Assembly (NCBI GenBank): GCA_001275005.1
Contig: JWZX01002784.1
Coordinates: forward strand, 1-26,392
Direction: 5' to 3'
Origin: Chrysochromulina tobinii
Lineage: Eukaryota; Haptophyta; Prymnesiales; Chrysochromulinaceae
Length of the DNA: 26,392 nt
Shown: positions 18,501-23,561 of the stretch, piece by piece
Numbering within the stretch: position 1 is the stretch's first letter
Layout of the letters: every line of letters begins with the position of its first letter
Made by a program: the position numbers and the translations under genes
The notes under the pieces: model-generated
Told to the model about the DNA's origin: nothing
Seen by the model: the letters and a program-made list of their open reading frames with translations, nothing else
Databases searched by the model: none

Positions 18501-21500
18501 AGGACCTCCGAGGTACCTGTGGGGAGAACAGGGCGCCGTGGTGAGCCACACGCGCCGGGATGAGCACTTGCATGCCGAGGAGCAGCCACGCCGAGCGTGC
18601 ACGCGTACCGCTGCGCACGTAACGGCCCGGGTCGAGCTCGAGCGCATTCTCAAGGATCGACTTGACAGAGCCCAAGACCACCGACGGCGAGTGTGTCAGC
18701 TCCTGGAACAGCGTGCCCGCCGCCGTAGCGAGGTGACGCCGGTCGGGCGCCGGGCACACCTGGGGGACGAGGGGGGGGGGCGCCGTGATGAGCACTTGCA
18801 TGCCGAGGGTGATGCGGGTGGGTGGGCGCCGAGCAGACCGTGGGCAAAGTCTTGGGCGCATCGGCCGGCTGCCACTCGCCCGGCTCGAAGATTGCGGCGT
18901 CGAGGGTGCGCTGCAGCTCACGATGGGCGAGAGCGGCCGTGCGCGCGGGCTCGGCAAAGAAGCGAAGCAGCAAGGGCACGCGAAGGTAGGGCATGAGGAG
19001 GCTCTGTAGCAGGACTTCGACGTCGGCGGGCCGCAGAGCGCCCCCAAACTCGGGCAGCTGACGCAAATGAAGGATGTCCTCTTCGGAATGGACGGGTTGG
19101 CCTGCGAGCGTACTCGGGTCGGCAGCAGACGGCGGCAGACGTGGCTTTGCAGCACGCCCGAGCGTCGCGGCGAGCATGTTGCCTAATTTGGAAGTGCCCT
19201 TGAGCAGACCGGTGCCCGATCGGGACTTGACCGTTTCGGGATTGGTGGCGAAACTGTCCGAAGCAGCCACCGAGAGCGCGTCATCCGCTGTCAGGAGTTC
19301 GCCGCTATTCTCGGCGAAGCTCATCTTACTGACTAGCACCTGTCTGCCCCCCTCCTCTTCGCTCTCACTGGATCCCGATTCGTCATCTCCTCTGCCTCCC
19401 GAATCGACGCCCTGCATGCCCACAGCCGCCGCCGCCGCCGCGCCCGCCGCCGCACCCGCCGCTGCAAGCTTGGCAGCCCCCTTCCCAAGACTCGACGACA
19501 AGACTTGCTTCTTGGCGATGTTGAGCGCCGCGCTCCCCGCCACGCCAGCGGCCATGCCAGCCCCCTTGTACACGGCGGCCTTGGCGCTCGACACAGCCGC
19601 ATCAGCCGCCTCCTCAGCCGCCCTCCGCGTCTCATCCAAAGAAGGCAACTCGTCTAAAGACGACATCAGGTTGCCTTCTTTGGGCGGGTGGCCTTCTTTG
19701 GAGTTATCCTCGACGAGGGGCTTGTCGTCTTCGGCCCAGCCACAGCAGTCGAGCTTGCCTCCGAAGGCAAACACCTGTGGGGAAGGACAAGGCGCCGTGG
19801 TGAGCCCAGCCGCAGCAGTCGAGCTTGCCTCCGAAGGCAAACACCTGTAGATACCAGCGGAACGCCATCAGTGGCAATCAAACACACCCAATCTGCACCC
19901 AATCTCACCCAATCTCAAATCACACCTGGAATCGGCCGGTGAGCTCCTTCTCGTCCCTCCACTTCCATTTCCACACGAGCTTCGCGTCCTCGGCGATCCA
20001 CGCCTTCATCTCGGGCAGCGCATCGAGTGACGGAACCATCGAGGCAGTCACCTGAAGAGGGAGGCAATTGATGTCACTCAGACTCAGAGGCAGCGTGCGA
20101 GCTCGTGCTGTACACATAGATGGAATTGATGTCACTCAGAGGCAGCGTGCGTGCTCGTGCTGTACACATAGACGGAATTGATGTCACTCAGAGGCAGCGT
20201 GCGTGCTCGTGCTGCAACACACATAGAAGGACACGTCACGAAGCGTGCCGAGCTCAGGCAGGAGATCGATGAGGGTCCCATTCTCGCCCGAGAGATACGA
20301 GCGAAGGGACGACTCATCACGCGGGAAGCCGAGGTGCAACGCGAGCTGCCCGATGAGGGAACGTTCCGCAGCTCCAAACTCCATCGAGACCTTCCAACGG
20401 ACGACGTTGCACATGTGATCAGAGGCTGATCAGGGGAGCAATCGAGAGCAATCGAGGGCAATCAAGAGGCATAGCCCACCTCCCACCGGAAGACGTTGCG
20501 CATGCAATGAGAGGCTGATTAGGGGAGCAATCGAGGGCAATCAAGAGGCATAGCCCACCTCCCACCGGAAGACTTGACGCTCCGAGGGTGTGCCGACCGT
20601 CAGGCTGTGAAAGTAGTCCAGCAGCATCGTGCGCGCCGCTGCAAAGCGAGGCTGCAGTAGCTGCCCGTGCGCTGACTCGTCTTCCAGATGGCGCAAGTCG
20701 AGCGCGAAGGGGCCCGCCGTCCCGGGCACGTGACCGCCGTAGTGGAGGGAGAGTGCCGTTGGTGCGTCGCATGCCTTGATGCGGAGGACTGATGAAGGAG
20801 GCCATCAGTTGCGACGGTCAGAGGCCATCAGAGGTCATCAGAGGTCATCAGAGGCCATCCGAGGTCATCCGAGGTCATCAGTGGCCCCCCGAGGCCATCC
20901 GAGGCCATCAGGCCACTAGTGGCCATCAGAGGTCATCAGAGTGGACTTACCGGCGTCGACGAGCGCCGCGATGGCTGCAAAGACAAGCATCCGGGCTGCA
21001 TCAAAGGACCGCCCGAGCGGAACCGCGAGCGACGCAGCGGCAAAGTGGCGGCAGAGCAGACCCAACCACCGAATAATCGCCCCCTGCGTGTCGGAGGTCA
21101 GCCCGGGGCCGAGGCGCAGCCAGAAGCAGCTTAAGCTGAGCTCCTGTCCCTCCTCGCGCGCCACGGAGCCGCCGAGCGGCAGCGGATGCGGCAGCACGCG
21201 CAGGAACAGGTGCGTGATCAGCCCGAGACGGAGGGCGAAGGAGTTGTGGACGAGGCCGTGCTGAGCGCGGGAGATCGAGATCGAGATCGAGATGAGATCG
21301 GTACGAGATCGAGATCGGGCGGAGATCGATGAGGGGGTGGCCAGCATGTCAGTGGCTTTCAGAGGCACTCAGCGGCACTCAGCTGCACTCAGAGGCAATC
21401 AGCAGCAATCAGCAGCAATCAGCAGCCCCTACCTGATTCGAGAGCAGCGTGCAGCAGTAGCATGCGTGCTGCAGCGCGTTGGAGACGTCGGCGAGCGAAT

Positions 21501-23265
21501 GGACCTGATGAGGGAAGCAATTGGGGACGCAATTAGGGCTGCAATTCGAGGTCGGCGAGCGACTGGACTTAAGAGAGAGAGCTCGACGGGTCATCAGTGA
21601 TCATCAGCGATCATCAATAGTCATCAGCGGTCATCACCTCATCAGGCACGAGAGAGAGCTCGACGGGCATCACGATCGGCTTCTCGACCTGGGTACCCTT
21701 GAGCCCTTCCACAGACGAGACGTCGCGCAGCCTTCCAAAATTGGGAATCCGAGCGCTGCCCACGAGCGCGGCCGTCTCCGGCGGCGCCAAGGCATCAGAG
21801 ACCGGGTAGACGCGGCGCAGGCTCATGAGCGTTGTCTTGAGCGTCGTGAGCTCCTGGCGCATGCAATTGAGCTCGGGAGCTCCGAGCGAGCTCGCGCCCA
21901 GGACCTGATGAGGGATGCAATCAGCGGCCATCAGAGGCCATCAGAGGCCATCAGATGCTATCAGAGGCCATCAGAGGCCATCAGAGGCCATCAGAGGCCA
22001 TCAGAGGCCATCAGAGGCCATCAGTGGTCATCAGAGTCCATCAGAGTCCATCGGAGGCCATCAGAGGTCATCTGAGGAGCAGCACATACGCGCGCGGGCG
22101 TGGAGGCTGAGCAGCGCCGTGTTGCACGCCTCAGGAGCTCGAGCGTCGTATTGGGCAGCGGCGCGGACTTGTACTCCTTCTCCATCTTCTCGAGGTCCTC
22201 TCGCATCGCGACTGTGAGCATGTGCTGTAGCAGCAGCTCCACGCCCGCGGCCGTGTACGTGGCGCCCGAGATGGCGCCCGAGGCTGCGAGCCCGGAGATC
22301 AGCGAGATGAGGCGGCACCCATCAGTGGCCATCGGGGTTCATCAGTGTTCATCAGGGACCATCAGGGACCATCAGTGTGCATCACCTGCCAGCCCGGATG
22401 CCACCGAGATGTCCCCTTCGGCCGCGAGCTGCACCGCCGCCACGCCCGCGAGGCTGGCCAGCTCATGGCCGTGCAGGTCGGCGGGCCGGTTGGGGCCGGC
22501 GAGGGCGTCGGGGCGCCAGTGGGAAGTCGCAGGCGCTCGGAGACCGGCCGGATTTGGATCGGCGAGCGCCTCATTCGACCAGTTGCTGAGTAACGGCCGG
22601 CCGTTGAGCGCGGGCAGCAAGCGCTCGTACAGGGCACTCGCGTGTGCCAAGTCCTTGTGCTCGACGAGAAGCGCCAAGTACCAGAAGGCTCCGTCGCATA
22701 GGCGCACGCTCGGGATGTCGCGCAGCAGCAGCGGCGTCGCGTGCGAGAGCGAGCCCGTCGCGGGATCCACCTTTGCTGGGTGGTACTCAAGGGCCGCCGT
22801 GCTCATGGTGCACACGGCCAGGCTGTAGTCGCAGCCGGCGGGTGCGACGGCGTTGCGGTGCACCACGTAGTGTATGCGTGCGTTGCCGTCCTTCTCGCCC
22901 GGCAGCGGGCTCGGCCGCGAGAGCACGAGCGCCTCGCCGGGCCCAAGCGACCTCACGCGCGACACGACCGTCCCGAGGAAGTCGTGCACGAATGGTGGGT
23001 CCCCAGTCTGCGCCTTGGCGGCTCGGTCGAGGAGATCCGCGCTGCGCTCGAAGCACTGGTACGCGCGCGTGAACGCCTTCTTCAGGCAGGCCGGCAGCGC
23101 GGGCCACAAGCTCGCCAGCTTGAGCTGCCGAGTGACGAGGGCGAACGCGTCGGTCGGGACGTGGGCCGGCGGCGCCGTCGGCCCGCGCGGAGCGCCCGCC
23201 GCGAGGCTGTTGCCGAGCACCGTCTGCCGGAAGGACTCCGAGTCCCACACGTGCTTCACAGACAT
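25..23265 (-). CDS. Giant multidomain DUF3638/DUF3645 protein (partial at 3' end, ~55 exons)
   Basis: A single spliced gene on the minus strand, open at the left window edge, encodes about 5,200 residues so far. Exons join in frame at GT-AG borders and the joined protein follows the DUF3638/DUF3645 family, called 'ubiquitin thioesterase-like' in fungi and protists, whose members as I recall are around 3,000 residues. Family landmarks occur in the expected order: GRYLRGLLPEALL, ELPRLGLSF, GIPHALLL, HYLYPIHRSTAF, LFDPRMLLFEY, MGEGKTT, VIDEVD, PFVGKDAPSPSSEYAHPD, GFSGTPS, HTTGTDIP, YRMRGIGKGQ and NHRRLKNLLITMEWLP. An unusual C-terminal extension adds EF-hand, VPS62-like, WW, PDZ and coiled-coil parts. 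The start at 23265 (MSVKHVWDSE) is chosen because the alternative in-frame ATG at 23466 would extend into A+T-rich promoter-like sequence. Biochemical function is unproven; deubiquitination is only a family label, and I see no clear Cys/His protease motif. The exons are listed in the region entries below. Confidence 0.85.
634..1606 (-). other. Giant protein region 11: rest of PDZ domain and Ala/Glu/Gln coiled coil, exon 54
   Basis: Exon 54 begins with ELSSGDVILAINGTSVHDSA, the second half of the PDZ domain (the LxxGDxILxINGxxV motif is intact), ending near 1485. From about 1475 to 835 it encodes an almost uninterrupted Ala/Glu/Lys/Arg/Gln segment (ARAEAEAKARAEAEMQ-type 15- to 16-residue units, AAQAAQAAQ and QQAAAQAA units), expected to form a long single helix or coiled coil. 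The DNA repeats are in-frame minisatellites, which points to expansion by slippage or unequal exchange. The exon ends with a poly-Asp patch (DDDDDDNDG). Confidence 0.8.
850..1110 (-). repeat. In-frame minisatellite coding the coiled coil
   Basis: Roughly 48-bp units encode KARAEAEMQARAEAEA-type residues, with near-identical copies on the plus strand (CTTGCCTGCATCTCCGCC ... CTTGCCTTCGCCTCCGCC). Next to it, 9-bp units GTGCAGCTT occur at 1130-1166. Confidence 0.75.
1607..1782 (-). repeat. Intron within the PDZ domain: CTTGATCTCC array and PDZ-exon copy
   Basis: In the sense direction it holds about five 10-bp CTTGATCTCC units, then a copy of the coding bases on both sides of the junction (ATGATGCTCGGCGGGCTGGC... 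and GCGGTGAGCTGAGCAGCGG). Ordinary TGATTGCCTC units follow, ending CCTCATCAG. Confidence 0.7.
1783..2368 (-). other. Giant protein region 10: exon 53 with WW domain and start of PDZ
   Basis: Exon 53 encodes CFTIFSDRWIANPDELSDLV, a Gly/Ala-rich linker with four tandem SAPI units (about 2113-2160), and then a WW domain at about 2015-2098: the first Trp in IWDEILDEASGQTYYYNR, the YYY patch, GESSW and the closing Pro are all present. WW domains bind Pro-rich peptides. Directly after it come two poly-Pro runs in cis, a possible internal ligand. The exon ends within a PDZ domain (VGVQLIPVDGPGGGVRIAEM, GGLAQQCG) completed by exon 54. All of this is direct reading of the translated sequence; the internal-ligand idea is inference. 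Confidence 0.85.
2525..3545 (-). other. Giant protein region 9: VPS62/DUF946-like beta region, exons 51-52
   Basis: The exons are 3348-3545 and 2525-3058. The encoded sequence includes FKLKQPKSVNLIWSNKGG, RLSIWE, RVRVSLGHYAVAG, RYRLVWQEKG, PLFLWRAVPPSPEFVALGSV, PPPLDAMHCVPRRWCR and PPPTMLWRDDGRNSSGRTSS. The succession (xLxW, RPVPPPGFVALGxV, PPLxxxxCVPxxW, LWRDxG) resembles the VPS62/DUF946 repeat found near the C-terminus of VPS13-like proteins in many protists. I assign it by this pattern. A role in membrane or lipid-linked binding would follow from VPS13 biology but is not shown here. Confidence 0.7.
3059..3347 (-). repeat. Long 10-bp array intron with exon-end copies (exon 51/52)
   Basis: About 20 TGATGACCAC/TGATGACCTC units are interrupted by one further full copy of the exon 51 end (CCGACTCTCGATTTGGGAGG) and a truncated one. 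The acceptor is CACGGCAG at 3059-3066. Confidence 0.7.
3546..3770 (-). repeat. Intron with ~72-bp units carrying the exon 51 start (exon 50/51)
   Basis: Two further copies of the acceptor plus first ~38 nt of exon 51 (GATGCTCCAAAGTCTGGTGC..) precede the true one, each preceded by TGAGCCTCTGATTGCCTC and CCTCATCAG. Three equivalent acceptors result. Confidence 0.75.
3771..4226 (-). other. Giant protein region 8: EF-hand pair, exons 48-50
   Basis: The exons are 4135-4226, 3977-4006 (30 nt) and 3771-3916. Residues from 3819-3854 spell DADGDGLISLDE, a textbook 12-residue EF-hand calcium loop (D1, D3, D5, G6, I8, E12), within SQIEDVHALARSFDADGDGL. The preceding exon encodes FGVVDLYRAINGRRDGLMSC, a degenerate partner loop (NGRRDGLMSCSE) that lacks acidic residues at positions 1 and 3 and probably does not bind calcium. 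The pair suggests calcium regulation of the C-terminal part. The loop assignment is direct; the regulatory role is inference. Confidence 0.8.
4007..4134 (-). repeat. Intron with a duplicated exon 48 end
   Basis: The last 38 nt of exon 48 (GAGCTGCTCGGAGCTCGCGG...) and its donor GTGCGTTGATTGCC recur once inside the intron after a TGATTGCCTC array. The next exon is only 30 nt. Confidence 0.65.
4365..6678 (-). other. Giant protein region 7: Gln/Glu-rich insert and family C-terminal segment, exons 42-47
   Basis: The exons are 6325-6678, 5605-6216, about 5164-5470, about 4792-4962, about 4599-4709 and 4365-4484, coding residues about 3651-4209. Exon 42 ends in a Gln/Glu tract (EQEQQQEQEEEQEKEQQQQQ). 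Exon 43 has HAFFPASEFAVL, PLHWPPYLLFSGNHTQ and RWRFVNHRRLKNLLITMEWL, matching the family segment after the motor. Exon 44 has ETGRYWVVLSLREAESLRG, and exon 45-46 FVDSQFSYQPEQIRLLLRVL. Donors and acceptors of exons 43/44, 44/45 and 46/47 are uncertain, because flanking duplications give several equivalent GT/AG pairs and one junction (44/45) would not close in frame with the sites I could find. Confidence 0.65.
6679..6753 (-). mobile_element. Family A introner-like intron (exon 41/42)
   Basis: A short intron of about 75 bp. Its 3' half reads, in the sense direction, GCATGCATGTGCTCACC, then ACGGCGCC and CTCTCCCCACAG, the family A core. The donor GTGGCG is inferred by phase. It contains no 10-bp array. 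Confidence 0.6.
8107..8290 (-). repeat. Intron with copies of both flanking exons (exon 36/37)
   Basis: The intron contains a copy of the exon 36 end (GATGATGGCAAGATGCTTCG...) and a copy of the exon 37 start (GTGAGCATCGTTAATTTGGG...), joined, with short TGATTGCATGC units on both sides. It ends CCTCATCAG. Confidence 0.7.
9433..9569 (-). mobile_element. Family B introner-like intron in tandem duplicate (exon 33/34)
   Basis: There are two tandem copies of a unit made of the exon 33 end (CATCTCGTCATCCTCTC, CCGCRTG) plus GTACGCGCATGC, a GCATCACCCTCATCC segment and an acceptor CCCTAATYTGGCAG. The acceptor is followed by GTACGCGCAG, which repeats the donor. The core differs from family A, ending in TAATTTGGCAG instead of CCCCACAG. 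Confidence 0.65.
10029..11418 (-). other. Giant protein region 5: DUF3638 motor core with Walker A and B motifs, exons 29-32
   Basis: The exons are 11015-11418, 10459-10888, 10194-10333 and 10029-10102, coding residues about 2568-2917. The P-loop MGEGKTT lies at about 10802-10822, in the context HQMLMGEGKTTVISPMLALL, and the Walker B/DExD-like VIDEVDI at 10194-10214. It is followed across an intron by VLHPLKSELNWPLG, the typical DUF3638 continuation. LFDPRMLLFEYTTTFVLRPP upstream is another strong family landmark. These residues predict nucleotide binding and hydrolysis. The arrangement GEGKT, then DEVD, resembles the SecA-type DEAD motor, but that relation is inferred from motif spelling only. 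The intron after the DEVD codons is of family B. Confidence 0.85.
10103..10193 (-). mobile_element. Family B introner-like intron (exon 31/32)
   Basis: This intron interrupts the gene right after the Walker B codons. Donor GTGCGTGCACACCCTCG; contains a GCATGTGCATGCACACC segment and ends CGGACCCTAATTTGGCAG, as in the intron at 9433-9569. Confidence 0.65.
12379..12470 (-). mobile_element. Family A introner-like intron (exon 26/27) with ~48-nt flanking duplication
   Basis: The first 48 or so intron bases (from 12470) repeat the first bases of the next exon (from 12378), sharing GTGCCCCCTCCCACATTCG and GAGTCGCTCCC. Only the family A core (GCATGCAAGCGCTCAC, AACGGCGCC, GCTGCACAG) separates the copies. 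The whole intron is thus an exon copy plus a core of about 40 bp. Confidence 0.75.
12696..12854 (-). mobile_element. Family A element in compound intron (exon 25/26)
   Basis: This intron has a few 10-bp units, a second copy of the exon 25 end (GGGCGCCACCGAGCTGGTTC) and then the family A core ending CTCTTCACAG. The donor GTGCCGTTGCTG is identical to the first 12 nt of the next exon. Confidence 0.65.
13032..13223 (-). repeat. Intron with the exon 24 end present three times
   Basis: The segment GGATGCTCTACGAGCTCCTC ... GCTCTGCAG|GTGAGTCTCG is repeated twice more after 10-bp units. The last copy ends directly in front of exon 25, so its CTCTGCAG is the acceptor. The unit is about 80 bp. Confidence 0.75.
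14012..14244 (-). mobile_element. Compound intron: GACTCATTCG-type 10-bp array plus family A core (exon 22/23)
   Basis: In the sense direction the intron opens with about 14 units of a 10-bp repeat unlike the main one (AATGAGTCCC/AATGAGTTCC; plus strand 14092-14238). It closes with GCATGCCAGCGCTCACC, ACGGCGCC and TTCCTCTCAG, the family A core. Confidence 0.65.
14404..14562 (-). mobile_element. Compound intron with triplicated exon end and family A core (exon 21/22)
   Basis: The end of exon 21 (CTCTCGGGCCAAATG plus donor GTACGTTGATTG) is repeated twice more inside the intron as about 46-bp units with a CGCCTGATGACG link (14457-14590). The intron then ends with GCATGCGAGTGCTCACC, ACGGCGCC and GGTCCCACAG. 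Confidence 0.65.
14964..15227 (-). repeat. Intron with GAGATTGCGAGGGGC units and 10-bp array (exon 19/20)
   Basis: The donor side consists of three TTGCGAGGGGCGGGTGTGC-like segments joined by CTTGATTCG units, followed by TGATTGCCTC and TAATTGCCTC units. The donor is uncertain because several GT sites repeat. Confidence 0.55.
15902..16090 (-). repeat. Pure 10-bp array intron (exon 18/19)
   Basis: About 16 units of TGATGACCTC, TGATGGCCTC and TAATCGCCTC in uninterrupted phase. The donor GTACTCGAGCCGATGACC is nearly repeated by the next exon start GTACTCGAGTCGACGACC. Confidence 0.75.
16448..16604 (-). repeat. Intron with GAGATT hexamer array and exon-end copy (exon 17/18)
   Basis: It starts GTGCGAGATTGAGATTGAG (seven ATTGAG units, plus strand about 16556-16600), followed by a 27-nt copy of the exon 17 end (CTGATCGCCGTCGAGCACGA...). 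Ordinary 10-bp units close the intron. Confidence 0.7.
17655..17741 (-). mobile_element. Family A intron with three ~21-bp subunits (exon 14/15)
   Basis: After GTAGGCGCTTGCGTGC the intron has three successive units related to GCTCACCACGRCGCGTATGC, the last ending in GGCGCCCCCTCCCCACAG. It shows that the family A core itself is a tandem unit of about 20-21 bp. Confidence 0.65.
17949..18039 (-). mobile_element. Family A intron (exon 13/14)
   Basis: The donor GTGCGCTCACCACGACG already resembles the core; a second core unit (CGCTCACCACGGCGCC) precedes the acceptor TTCCCCACAG. The upstream exon is only 23 nt. Confidence 0.6.
18063..18195 (-). mobile_element. Family A intron with three core units (exon 12/13)
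   Basis: The intron start GTGATGCCTCTACTCCTC matches the next exon GTGGTGCCTCTGCTTCTC. It then has GCATGCATGCGCTCACC and two further TGCTCACCACGGCGC units, ending in CCATTTCCCCACAG. Confidence 0.65.
18291..18432 (-). repeat. Intron with the exon 11 end present three times
   Basis: GAGCTTCGTACTCTCACCCG plus ATGCAG recurs twice after TGATGACCCC arrays. The last copy supplies the acceptor GATGCAG of exon 12. Confidence 0.75.
18517..18608 (-). mobile_element. Family A intron (exon 10/11)
   Basis: The intron runs from donor GTACGCGTGCACG through GCATGCAAGTGCTCATC, a partial unit CGGCGCGTGTG, and GCTCACCACGGCGCC to TTCTCCCCACAG. The next exon starts GTACCTCGG, repeating the donor's first bases. 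Splice phase (1/1) agrees. Confidence 0.65.
18760..18838 (-). mobile_element. Family A intron (exon 9/10) with flanking duplication
   Basis: The 79-bp intron starts GTCTGCTCGGCGCCC, and the next exon starts GTGTGCCCGGCGCCC, a clear flanking copy. Between them lies GCATGCAAGTGCTCATC, ACGGCGCC and a C-rich tract ending in CCCCCAG. Confidence 0.7.
19775..19925 (-). mobile_element. Compound intron with 41-nt exon duplication and family A core (exon 8/9)
   Basis: The first part has ATTGGGTG-type repeats and 10-bp units ending in a usable acceptor (CTACAG at 19850-19855). It is followed by a nearly exact copy of the first 41 nt of exon 9 (GTGTTTGCCTTCGGAGGC...), then GCTCACCACGGCGCC and TTCCCCACAG before the real exon. 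Reading through the first copy shifts frame, so the second acceptor is favoured. Confidence 0.7.
20052..20222 (-). repeat. Intron made of 52-58-bp units derived from the exon 7 end
   Basis: Three units start at plus positions 20068, 20126 and 20178. They contain TCTATGTGTACAGCACGAGC, ACGCACGCTGCCTCTGAG and TGACATCAATT; the last overlaps the exon 7 end. The intron ends CCTCTTCAG. Confidence 0.7.
21261..21432 (-). repeat. Intron with CTCGAT hexamer array next to the acceptor (exon 4/5)
   Basis: The donor half has TGATTGCTGC and GAGTGC-type units. The acceptor half has at least seven GATCTC/ATCTCG units (about 21270-21325) ending CCCGCGCTCAG. Confidence 0.65.
21905..22089 (-). repeat. Long regular TGATGGCCTC array intron (exon 2/3)
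   Basis: After donor GTATGTGCTGCTCCTCAG the intron is about 16 nearly identical TGATGGCCTC units, the most homogeneous array in the window. It ends GCATCCCTCATCAG. Confidence 0.75.
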
Positions 23266-23561
23266 CGGGCCTCCCTCGTGTACGCCGCGCCTCGCAATAG
23301 TTAAACAATACGGGCCCGAGTTGAAAACACGCGGTGCGATGGCGAAGGGCGAGTTGAAAACTTGCCGGTGTAGCCGAGTTGACGAAACCCCAAGCGCACT
23401 TTTCCCAGCGTGTTGGCTTTGTGACCGATGACAAGGAAGAACATATATGTACTGACGCGCATGCAAGTTGCGTTTTTAAGTTGGCTCGTCACAAACTTCT
23501 TTTATCTTTTGGTGTGCACACCCAGCCCTCACTGAGCAAGTCCTGGACGTACTCGCGGCCC
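23266..23561. promoter_or_regulatory. Divergent intergenic region between giant gene and NHL gene
   Basis: This interval of about 300 bp separates two head-to-head start codons and is visibly richer in A+T than the genes. It contains three copies of CGAGTTGA (23317, 23350, 23375); the first two extend to CGAGTTGAAAAC and are 33 bp apart. It also has a palindrome ACATATATGT at 23441-23450 and an A+T stretch TTCTTTTATCTTTT near 23500. None of the 10-bp intron repeats occur here. A shared bidirectional promoter is the simplest reading; the transcription starts are unknown. Confidence 0.45.

Larger units (their letters stand above)
17567..19774 (-). other. Giant protein region 2: acidic/Ala-rich linker and helical part, exons 9-15
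   Basis: The exons are 18839-19774, 18609-18759, 18433-18516, 18196-18290, 18040-18062, 17742-17948 and 17567-17654, coding residues about 750-1277. Exon 9 (312 codons) carries an Ala-rich stretch (AAAGAAAGAAAAAAVGMQG, near 19390-19475), then an acidic Ser/Glu/Asp run, which looks disordered. The later exons are helical (ELTHSPSVVLGSVKSILENA; TSEVLLYAMRLAMRVESFAR; CSLACHIAFAYSAIAASQAD). Five successive introns here belong to the short family A type, so this part has the densest introner-like load in the window. One exon is only 23 nt and is required to keep frame. I recognise no catalytic motif. Confidence 0.7.
19926..23265 (-). other. Giant protein region 1: N-terminal exons 1-8
   Basis: The exons in coding order are 22386-23265, 22090-22283, 21638-21904, 21433-21504, 20951-21260, 20559-20788, 20223-20390 and 19926-20051. 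Splice phases agree throughout, giving about 749 residues. The region is helical and mostly globular, with pieces such as CFERSADLLDRAAKAQTGDP, EGDISVASGLA, NCMRQELTTLKTTLMSLRRV and LVHNSFALRLGLITHLFLRV. I recognise no named domain. It may correspond to the N-terminal domain (DUF6606-like) seen ahead of DUF3638 in fungi, but that is inference. The exon 1/2 junction is the least certain: the intron has no TCATCAG end, and I used the CGCAG at 22284-22288, where the bases preceding the splice repeat the end of exon 1. The exon 5 donor is a textbook GTAAGT; the exon 2 donor is GTATGT. Confidence 0.65.

Noticed and set aside
21905-22089. Regular direct repeats as a CRISPR array
   Set aside because: The units are ~10 bp with no spacers, lie within introns of a eukaryotic gene, and no cas genes are present.
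22372-23466. Start of the giant protein at the upstream ATG (23466)
   Set aside because: The extra ~67 residues are low in conserved features and lie in the A+T-rich region with promoter-like motifs. The ATG at 23265 leaves a normal intergenic space. It remains possible if transcription starts further upstream.
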